Shown here: one piece after another, positions 57,129-64,000 of the stretch | How positions within the stretch are numbered: the stretch's first letter is position 1 | Layout: each line of letters starts with the position of its first letter | Assembly (NCBI GenBank): GCA_965203215.1 | Contig: CBDBBY010000001.1 | Coordinates: 2,232,001-2,296,000 of the forward strand | Direction: 5' to 3' | Length of the DNA stretch: 64,000 bases | DNA from: CBDBBY01 sp965203215 | GTDB lineage: Bacteria > Pseudomonadota > Alphaproteobacteria > Rhodobacterales > Rhodobacteraceae | Translations under genes and position numbers: made by a program | The notes under the pieces: generated by a model | What the model was told of the DNA's origin: nothing | The model's input: the letters and a program-made list of their open reading frames with translations, nothing else | Databases searched by the model: none

Positions 57129-58198
57129 ATCACTATTTCTCCTTTTGATCGAATTAAGAATTGATCCCAGAGAAAACTAGGATCTGGCGTGTAGCAATTC
57201 CTAAATATGCCTTCCAAGTGTAATTCCGCGGTGATCGCAGCATCCGTGTTCAGTTTGACAAGTTGATCATAGGGGATCTGCACGCTGGTGGTCGCAGAAC
57301 CAGCATTACCAGCGCCATTCAACCAAGGGGCGAACTGATCATAAGGGATTTGCACGCTAGTGGTTGCAGCGCCCGCGGTAAGAGCGGCAGCAAGTTGATC
57401 AGTGGGGATCTGCACGCCGGTGGTCGCAAAACCAGCAGTGGAAGGCAAAGCCACACCAACCGCGGCCACGCCAGCCGCGTTCCACCAAGGGGCAAGCTGA
57501 TCAGTGGGGACCTGCACGCCGTTGGGTGCCAAACCAGCATTGGAAGGTAAAGCCATACAACCCACGGCCACACTAGCCGCGTTCGACAAAGGGGCAGGCT
57601 GATCAGTGGGGACCCGCACGCTGCCGGCCGCAATACCAGCAGTGGAAGGCAAAGCCACACCAGCCGCGTTCATCCCAATCCTCTCATTCGCATTCGGCCA
57701 TACGGAACCTAGTTGATTGAAAAGGATCGTCGCGGTGATTGTATCGCCTTTGTTCAATTCAGCGGCATTTAGTTGATCAGAAGGGATCTGTACGGTAATT
57801 TCTGCATCCGTTTTCAACGCAACAGGAAGTTGATCAAAAGGGACCGTCGCGGAGATCGTAACACCCTGCACAGGACTACTCCATTTGTGAACGGCATCGG
57901 ACTTATTCGACGCCGACGGAGATATTGTGAATTTCGTGGCTACTGGCACAACGACAGTGATATCCTTACCATAAAATCTATTTACAGAATTCAAAGATTT
58001 AGGGTAAATTTTCAACAAATCATTCCATACGTTGTTTGCGTTATCATCGTACCATATTTTATGTTGTTCTGTATCACATATAGCGAGATATGAATTGTCC
58101 AACTGCGAAATTTCCTGAGCGTCGGCCGCTGCCATACAGACGAATACGACGGACAGCATCAGTAGGAATCCCTGCCGCAATTTCCTCTTCCCTATCAA
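57119..58198 (-). CDS. Secreted protein with VxxPxDQ repeats, AT-rich island
   Basis: 359 aa. A signal peptide (LLMLSVVFVCMAAADA) predicts export. After about 90 residues a repeat region contains at least seven elements centred on VPTDQLAP, VQIPTDQLA, VQIPYDQLV and older variants (VPFDQLP, VQIPSDQLN, ILFNQLG), separated by Ala/Gly stretches with a second repeat VALPSTAG. The period varies between about 20 and 34 residues, and some adjacent units are nearly identical at DNA level, so expansion is recent. The C-terminus has two Cys (RNCYTPDPSF, GEIVICQ). I do not recognise the family; it resembles a surface or matrix repeat protein. Confidence 0.65.
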   Translation of the reverse strand: MIGKRKLRQGFLLMLSVVFVCMAAADAQEISQLDNSYLAICDTEQHKIWYDDNANNVWNDLLKIYPKSLNSVNRFYGKDITVVVPVATKFTISPSASNKSDAVHKWSSPVQGVTISATVPFDQLPVALKTDAEITVQIPSDQLNAAELNKGDTITATILFNQLGSVWPNANERIGMNAAGVALPSTAGIAAGSVRVPTDQPAPLSNAASVAVGCMALPSNAGLAPNGVQVPTDQLAPWWNAAGVAAVGVALPSTAGFATTGVQIPTDQLAAALTAGAATTSVQIPYDQFAPWLNGAGNAGSATTSVQIPYDQLVKLNTDAAITAELHLEGIFRNCYTPDPSFLWDQFLIRSKGEIVICQ

Positions 58199-58219
58199 GG
58201 TGGAACACTATTGAATACG

Positions 58220-58248
58220 AATATAGTATGCTTCAATTCACTTGTAAA
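58220..58248 (-). promoter_or_regulatory. Promoter of the AT-rich island operon
   Basis: Minus strand TTTACA, 17 bases, TATATT, 22 bases upstream of the repeat-protein start codon. Confidence 0.6.
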
Positions 58249-58284
58249 TGGGATGTATCCAAGGCGATAGGGCCTTCGCGTGTG

Positions 58285-58480
58285 GCGCACCCAGTACTTC
58301 TGTATCTCAACCATGATATTGCGTTCCCGTCGCCGACCTTGGCCAAGGCCGGCGACGGGGCGGTGCACGACGTCAGTACTTTGTGGTTTGACCACGCCCG
58401 AGAGCAAGCCGGCACCTCCTCTCTTCATCGTCTCGAACAGTTGATTGCGGCCATCAAGGACCGCGCACCGGAAGGAAGAG
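58285..58480 (-). repeat. IS110 leading end, solo
   Basis: Reverse complement of 10321-10515: outer motif, hairpin (58326-58359), the CATCGTCTCGAACAGTTGAT block and the ribosome-site segment GGAAGGAAGAGAGCATG, but no transposase follows. Confidence 0.7.
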
Positions 58481-58489
58481 AGCATGAGG

Positions 58490-58800
58490 CCGTTGAACAA
58501 CCCGGCCCTCGGCGATTTCCGGGCTGGCTGACGCGGGCGGTCCAGTCGGAGGTCCGCCGGGCGGAGTCAGGCGAATCCGGCGCGCATGCGGCACCAACCC
58601 GCCCATCGCGTCGGAACCGCGGAAACAAGCATTTCGCGCATCCGAATCAAGCCGGAGGCGGGGAAGCGCGCGTGGAAAGCGGCCGCGAGCCGCTTCAGGT
58701 TGATCGCAGCGGCCGTCGGGCAGGACTGGATCTTCATGTTGCCGACGCCGCGCCGCACTGCGCAGCGCAACCCGTGCCAGATCTTCGTTTGTCAATAGGC
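58490..58800 (-). pseudogene. IS1182-like transposase, C-terminal remnant
   Basis: RRGVGNMKIQSCPTAAAINL with KRLAAAFHARFPASGLIRMR, the same tail as at 20317-20690. It ends in the motif GGCCGTTGAACAACCCGGCC, also found after the other copy. Confidence 0.65.
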
Positions 58801-59311
58801 ATCTAACCATAGCCCCTTTCAGGCGTCAAAAAGCGCCCCGGCGAGGAGTGGTTTTTTTGAATGGGCAAGAACCGGAGGGGCATTCGGGCGGCTTTGGAGG
58901 CGAACGTCATCGGCCACGCTGGGTTGCCGGGTGGTCCCCAGACATAGATGAAGAAGACCTTGGTCATGGTTCCGGTTCCAACTGCATTTGATCTTCCAGC
59001 TCATCGAGGCGTGCCGATGCGCGAAACGCACTGCTTCGCACATTCCTGTCACCAGCCGCGTCTTGGTGGATGTCTCTCAACAGGTCGAATGTCCTTGCCT
59101 CTGGTTGGAAACCATCGGGCAACCCGCAAATGCCGCGCGCAATCTGCAAGTCGTTGAAGCGTTCGCGCAGATCACCATAGGCGGCAGCCTCCAAAGCCTC
59201 CACGACATCAGGTATCGCACCGCGGGGCTGCTCGAACGCAGACCGCCGACCTCGAAGCCTTTCCAGCGCGTTTTGCTTGGAGACCCGGTAAACAGCGTTA
59301 GTGGCCTCTAG

Positions 59312-60899
59312 GAGCCTGTCCAAGTAATCGCTTCCGCTGAACCTGACCGCCGCGCCGGGGTCGGCGTTGTCATAGGCCGTTCATTCCGCCCGGATCGGAT
59401 TTGGCGACTTTGCTCGGACGATTTTGGCGGATCTCCCGGTTCCGGCCTCGGTTTTAGTGTTCCATGCCTGCCCGGACGGGTCCCGGGACGGTCAAGCGCC
59501 GGCGGGCCGCGCGTTCGGCCACGCGGACACCAGCTTGTTCAAGTTGTGGGCGATGCAGACCAGCGTCCATTCCCGTCGCGCATTCTCGACGCCTCGCATC
59601 AGGAACTGCCGGAACCGGCGCGCCTGCTTGATCTGTCCGAACACCGGCTCGACGGTGATCTTGCGCAATCGGTACCGACCGTCCCGGCCTTCCCGCTTGA
59701 GCCGCCGGTCCATCTCCGCCCGGCAGGTTCCCTCGCGCGGCGGCCTGGCGCCGGTCGCCGTCTCCTTGCCGTGCCTCCGGCGTCCGGTGGCGACATAGCC
59801 TTGGATGCCTTTCCTCTTCAGAAGCTTCAGATTCTCTTCGGAGCAATACCCGGCGTCGGCGGACAGCTCCTCCGGAAGCTCCCCCGCAGAGGCTTCCATC
59901 GCCTCGATCATCGGCTCCAGCTGCTTCTGGTCGCTGCCCTCGGCCGTCAGCCCGTGCGCGACGATGATCTGGTTGTCGGCGTCCACCACGATTTGGCCGT
60001 TGTAGCACTGGCCGAAACCGTCCTTGGTCTTCATCAGCTTGCTCTCGGGGTCGGTGAAGTTCCGCTGCGCCTTGTCCTCCGGCTTCGCCTCCGACGGATC
60101 CTTGCCCGCCGCCTCGGCCGCCGCAGTGGCCTGCGCCTCCAGAGCGGCCATGTGCTCCTTGATCCGCTCCCGGCGCTGACGCTTGGTCGCCAGATGCTCC
60201 GGAAGCATCCCGCTGCCGCCGTCGACCCCGTGCTCGAGATCCTCCGCCTCGTCCGCAGCCTCCGCGCGGGACAGCATCTCACGGATCTCCTCGCTCAGCT
60301 CCGCCTCCGCCTTCACCATCCGGCCGTAGCTCATCGCCTTGTGCTTCGACGCGTTCGCCTGAATCCGCGTGCCGTCGATCGACACATGGCCCAGTGACGC
60401 GAGGCCCATCCCCATGCAAAGAGCCAAAATCTGGTCGAACAAGTCTCCGAGCGCCGAAAGGTGGCGCTTCCGGAAAGCGTTCACGGTGCGGAAGTCCGGG
60501 CGCTGGCACGCCGTCACCGCCATGAAGTCCATCCGGTCATGGCAGCACCGCGCGATCTCCCGCGACGAGTAAATCCCTTGGCTGTAAGCGTAGAACAGCA
60601 GAGCCACCATCATCCTCGGATCGTAGGGCGGCTGTCCGCGGATCTCCGAATAGGCGCCCATGACCGGAGACAGATCCAGCGCCTCCTCGACAAGCTCCCT
60701 GACGATCCGCGCCGGATGGTCCTCCGGAACGAAGTCGTCCACCGAAGGCGGCAAGAGAAACACCTGATCGACGCGCCAGTCGCGAAAGGTTTTGCCGGCC
60801 ATTCCGAATCACTCCCGATGCTGATCAGAAATTATAGCACTTAATTACTATTTCATCAACCGCATGAATCTCCCAGGCGGATATTTCTCGGACAGGCTC
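59312..60899 (-). mobile_element. Complete IS1182-family element, 1588 bp, CTAG target duplication
   Basis: Ends GAGCCTGTCC (59312) and GGACAGGCTC (to 60899) are inverted repeats, flanked on both sides by CTAG (59308-59311 and 60900-60903). The insertion splits one gene. Confidence 0.9.
59492..60802 (-). CDS. IS1182-family transposase
   Basis: 436 aa, complete. YDPRMMVALLFYAYSQGIYS and DFRTVNAFRKRHLSAL in the N-terminal domain, VSIDGTRIQANASKHKAMSY with the first catalytic Asp, ELSADAGYCSEENLKLLKRK with the second, and ITVEPVFGQIKQARRFRQFL with the Glu. A charged insertion of about 80 residues (EEIREMLSRAEAADEAEDLE) lies between the first two, as usual for this family. Likely active. Confidence 0.92.
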   Translation of the reverse strand: MAGKTFRDWRVDQVFLLPPSVDDFVPEDHPARIVRELVEEALDLSPVMGAYSEIRGQPPYDPRMMVALLFYAYSQGIYSSREIARCCHDRMDFMAVTACQRPDFRTVNAFRKRHLSALGDLFDQILALCMGMGLASLGHVSIDGTRIQANASKHKAMSYGRMVKAEAELSEEIREMLSRAEAADEAEDLEHGVDGGSGMLPEHLATKRQRRERIKEHMAALEAQATAAAEAAGKDPSEAKPEDKAQRNFTDPESKLMKTKDGFGQCYNGQIVVDADNQIIVAHGLTAEGSDQKQLEPMIEAMEASAGELPEELSADAGYCSEENLKLLKRKGIQGYVATGRRRHGKETATGARPPREGTCRAEMDRRLKREGRDGRYRLRKITVEPVFGQIKQARRFRQFLMRGVENARREWTLVCIAHNLNKLVSAWPNARPAGA

Positions 60900-61344
60900 C
60901 TAGGCTGAGAAACTCTTCAATTTCAGGATAGTTCGGAAGCTCATCCGAGATGGCGCTGAGTTTCCTGCGATTGGCAACTTCGACCACTGTACGGACGAAG
61001 GAAAGCAGTTCTGGTGCTGTTTGCGCATAGAATGCAGCTTTGGCATAGCCTCCTGCTGCATAGACATCGCCGTAGACGAAATTCATGCCAGCGGCCCCGC
61101 CTCGTACGGCAGCTCGGATAGGCAGAAGCTCCATGCAGTCCGAGTCTGAATAGTCCTGATTGTCAAAGCCGAGTCGTGGAAAGGCCCTTTGCAGAAACTC
61201 CATCACGCGCCAGTCGGCCATCAAATCGCGCCCGCCGAGGCCTTGTTCTTCGATCAATGGCAAGAGGTGTGCCGAGGTGCCGTGCCAGAGCGTGTGTGGA
61301 AACATCGTCACGTAGCCATCTTCTTTAGGGCCTGTCTACGCTAG

Positions 61345-61525
61345 ATCTTATATCATTTCGACAGCGAGCGCAAAGTTCAGAAAGCTCGGAAACATCACGG
61401 CGAGATTGTCGAACCGCGTGAAGATGCGCCAGCAGCCCTTAAGTCTTCGGAACAGCCGTTCGATCTCATTCCGAAACATGCAGGTTTCCCGGTCGCAGTC
61501 CCGTTCGGCTTTCCGGTTCGCCTTA
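61345..61525 (-). pseudogene. IS5-type transposase, C-terminal remnant
   Basis: Minus strand reads CFRNEIERLFRRLKGCWRIF, TRFDNLAVMFPSFLNFALAV EMI, the end of IS5 (IS427-like) transposases with the catalytic Glu. Confidence 0.65.
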
Positions 61526-61629
61526 GAGCAATACTGTTGCTTTAAGGATTTTTGATGCCAGTTTCGCGTGGATTCCGATCATGACAGGAGTCTTCCGCGA
61601 CGGCACGGACTCAGGCTGCATTTCCCGGG

Positions 61630-62027
61630 GGAGTCCGCTTCTCCGACTATCTCGGACTTGGCGTGATCGCCCGGGTCTTTCCTCCTCGTTCGATCGAAGC
61701 GGCGCCGGACGCCTGCGGCGTCCGCAGCGCTCGGAGGCGCGATCTTCCTCTGGAGGCGATGGAGTACTGCGTGATCGCGATGGGGCTGTTCCGCCAGGTT
61801 TCAACGCGCGAGGCGCTTCGCTGCTTGGCGGACGGCCTCCGCCTCGTGGCTCCCGGCGTTCCGGTGCGGATTTCGAGGAAGTCCTTGATCTCCCGCGCCC
61901 GGTCCCGGCTGGGGACGGCGCCTTTCGAGGAGCTCCGCCGGGCCCGCGTGGCTCCGCTCGCGGAGTTTGGCGATCGCCGGGGCTGCCGCACCGTCGCTTT
62001 GGACGGCACGACGCTGGATCTTCCGGA
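61630..62027 (+). pseudogene. IS4-type transposase, N-terminal part
   Basis: FSDYLGLGVIARVFPPRSIE, LEAMEYCVIAMGLFRQVSTR, RISRKSLISRARSRLG and VALDGTTLDLPD, the N-terminal domain and first catalytic Asp of IS4-type transposases. It stops at a mod fragment, the two sharing GGACTT at the junction. Confidence 0.75.
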
Positions 62028-62092
62028 CTTCGAGATTTTCGCCTTCGATAAAGATGTTGTCGGTGGATTCGAAATTCACCGACGCGGCCCGG
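62028..62092 (-). pseudogene. Fragment of mod (SVNFESTDNIFIEGENLE)
   Basis: 65 bases matching 43430-43500. With the piece at 63843 it is collinear with one mod copy whose middle has been replaced by transposons. Confidence 0.8.
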
Positions 62093-62182
62093 TCCCAGCG
62101 CAATTGCACTTGAGGGTTCATTGCTTCAGGATGTTTTGCGAAGCGGCGAGACGGCCGCGCGAGCAGAGCGAAGAGGCAGGAC

Positions 62183-62571
62183 ATGGAAGACTTCCGTCAA
62201 TTTTTCAAGGGGGTCAAGGATCCCCGGACGAGCAACGCGACGCGCCACGACTTTCTCGAGATGCTGACGGTTGCGCTGCTTTCGAGCCTGTGCGGCGGCC
62301 GGACCTGCGTCGACATGGCGGATTTCGCCGTCCTCAACGAGAAGTTTTTGCGCCGGTTCATGCGTCCGGAGCACGGGCCTCCCAGCCACGACGCCTTCTC
62401 CCGGCTGTTCCGGATGATGGAGCCGGATCCGTTCGCGGCGGCCCTGTCGCGGTTCGCTTCAGGCTGGGCGAAGGCTCTGGAGGCGGACGGCGTCCGGCAA
62501 ATCGCGGTCGACGGCAAGGCGCTCCGGCGCACGTTCTCGCGCGCCTCGGAGCTTTCGCCGCTGCATCTCTT
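62183..62571 (+). pseudogene. ISAs1-family transposase, interrupted
   Basis: From the natural start MEDFRQFFKGVKDPRTSNAT to RQIAVDGKALRRTF, ELSPLHL, closely related to the copy at 15432. It is cut at codon 130 by an IS1634-type B element. Confidence 0.88.
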
Positions 62572-63845
62572 CCTGACTTCGACAGTTTGACTCGATTTTG
62601 GCGCCGTTTCGGCTTTCCGGGGCGTTGCGCGCAAGGGAATTCCGGCTCTGTCGTGCTCCGGTGGAAAGTGTAGTGCTCCAAGGATAATGATCTTGCGGAA
62701 GCCGTGATAGCGGTTCGGAAAACAGCGAATCAGGAATCGCCCCATGTTCCTCCGCGTCAAAACCAAGCCGGGAAGCTCCAGGAAGTCCGTCCAGCTCGTC
62801 GAATCCGTGCGCGAGGGCCGCAAGGCCGGCCAGCGCATCGTCCGCCACGTCGGCGTCGCCAAGACCGACGCCGAGCTGGAGAAGCTCATGGAGCTCGGCG
62901 AGACCATCAAGGTCGGAATCCGGTGCGAGCGGCAGCCCTCCCTGCTTCCGCAGGACAAGCTCGTCGCTCTGGCCCTCGAGGCCCGGCGGGAGAAGGGTCC
63001 GCCGGTCGTCATCGAGAAGACCCGCGAGGAGCATCGGGTCGTGACCGGCTTCCACGAGGCCTACGGGGCCGTCTACCGCCAGCTTGGCTTTGACGAGCTG
63101 CTGCCGTCCAAGAGAAACCGCACGGCGCGCGAGACGCTCCGGCACATCGCGACGGCGCGCATCGCCAATCCCGACAGCAAGCGCGGCACCGCCCGGCGGC
63201 TGGAGAGCGATCTCGGAGTTTCGATCCCGGTGCAGAGGATCTGCCGGATGATGGACCGGCTGGACGGAAAAGCGATCGAAAGCATGAAGGATCTCGCGGC
63301 CGGGGCGGCGCGGAGGCTGCTTCCGGAGTCGGCGAGCGTTGTCTTCTTCGACTGCACGACGCTGCACTTCGAGTCGGTCGATGCGGACGGGCTGCGCGAG
63401 TTCGGCTTCTCCAAGAACGGCCGCCATAGCCGGACCCAAGTTCTGCTTGCGCTGATGGTGACGTCCGACGGGCTGCCGATCGGCTACGAGGTGTTCCCCG
63501 GATCCGAGTATGAAGGAAAGAGCCTGATCCCGTCGCTGGAGAACATGCGAAAGCGCGAAGGGGTCGAGACGGCGATCCATGTCGCCGACCGGGGCATGTT
63601 CGGCGAGGCGAACCTCAAGGACATGGAGGAGCGGAATCTCCAGTATATTGTCGGCGCCCGGCTGAAATCGCTGCCGAAGGACTTGAAGGAGCGGATTCTC
63701 GACCTCGGCACCTACACGACGACCGGCGGCTCCGAGGACTCGCTTTCGGCGGAGTTCAAGCACAAGGGCCGCCGCATCGTCGTCGGATGGAGCCGGAAGC
63801 GGGCGAAAAAGGACGCCGCCGACCGGAAGAAGGCGGTCGACAAGC
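62572..63845 (+). pseudogene. IS1634-type B element, 3' truncated
   Basis: Left end CCTGACTTCGACAG at 62572 and the transposase from 62744 (MFLRVKTKPGSSRKSVQLVE) through VVFFDCTTLHF and HVADRGMFGEANLKDME to KKDAADRKKAVDKL. It then joins a mod fragment at 63841-63846 through the shared bases CAAGCT. The catalytic Glu region is missing. Confidence 0.9.
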
Positions 63846-64000
63846 TCAATTGCGCGCCTTTTGTTGATGAAGCCTTCGCGTCGCCTCCCATCAGCACCAC
63901 CCGTAGAGCCTTGTCCGTGTTCGCCCCCATGTGCCGAGCGCAAAAGAGCGCTCCATGATGTCCATCATCGATCGACCGGGCTTCAGTATCTCGAAGTACG
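63843..64000 (-). pseudogene. PLD-nuclease/mod junction, third copy (runs out of window)
   Basis: Appears identical to 43762-43919: the first Mod codons (MGANTDKALRVVLMGGDAKA) and the end of the PLD-like protein. Continues past the window edge. Confidence 0.85.

Larger units (their letters stand above)
58964..61311 (-). pseudogene. ART-like 251-aa gene split by an IS1182 insertion
   Basis: The 5' part (61311-60900) begins FPHTLWHGTSAHLLPLIEEQ and contains MNFVYGDVYAAGGYAKAAF. The 3' part (59307-58964) continues as EATNAVYRVSKQNALERLRG and ends QMQLEPEP. Removing the element and one CTAG gives 756 bases, 252 codons in frame (SLEATNA across the join). HGTS early and Y..vYaa..YA in the middle resemble ADP-ribosyltransferase or RNA 2'-phosphotransferase-like folds; this is a weak inference. 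Confidence 0.7.

Overview
Kind of sequence. This is a GC-rich window (apart from one AT-rich island) from what looks like an alphaproteobacterium or similar proteobacterium in heavy mobile-element-driven decay. The taxonomic guess rests on a UgpC-type sugar ABC transporter next to an FGGY kinase, a single-chain indolepyruvate ferredoxin oxidoreductase and the IS repertoire; it is an inference. Pieces of at least thirteen transposase families are present (IS21, IS110 in two groups, IS1634 in two types, IS481, IS256, IS630, ISAs1, ISKra4, IS1182, IS5, IS4, ISNCY). Most are truncated, nested or fused to bits of host genes. A few insertions keep intact ends and target duplications, so transposition was recent. 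No rRNA, tRNA or CRISPR array was seen.

Layout. 1-2.1 kb: end of a sugar ABC transporter ATPase and a xylulokinase-like kinase. 2.5-6.6 kb: two tandem surface lipoproteins of a TbpB-like family. 6.7-16.6 kb: IS21, IS110, IS1634, IS481, IS256 and ISAs1 remnants around a truncated toxin with an intact antitoxin and two pilin 3' fragments. 17.0-17.9 kb: a DUF3800 gene behind a structured leader that ends in a terminator. 18.2-27.9 kb: remains of an I-type conjugation/type IV pilus locus in the order dotM-like, pilM-like, pilU-like, pilV-like on the minus strand, with the pilV-like cassette duplicated and an array of short inverted-repeat elements between pilU and pilV. 29-38 kb: three more TbpB-like lipoprotein genes (one broken) around a nested pair of ISKra4 elements. 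38.8-44.9 kb: a type III restriction-modification system with a PLD-family nuclease, frameshifted in every gene. 45.5-47.4 kb: the C-terminal half of indolepyruvate ferredoxin oxidoreductase. 47.5-49.5 kb: a broken PIN/ImmA pair and a small operon with a retropepsin-like protease. 49.5-53.4 kb: one IS1634-type element inside another, flanked by a 151-bp direct repeat. 54-55.9 kb: fragments. 55.9-58.2 kb: an AT-rich three-gene island with a secreted repeat protein. 59-61.3 kb: an intact IS1182 element splitting a 251-aa gene. 61.3-64 kb: IS5, IS4, ISAs1 and IS1634 remnants and pieces of a second mod gene.

How it fits together. The functional core is small: sugar uptake and kinase, surface lipoproteins of one expanding family, an incomplete conjugation module, decayed defence and addiction genes (type III RM, PIN/ImmA, RelE/XRE) and a few small membrane proteins. 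The rest is mobile-element sequence. The same short segments (3' tail of the ISKra4 transposase, leading end of IS110, 3' end of the pilV-like gene, 5' end of mod) recur at many sites and mark the breakpoints of rearrangements.
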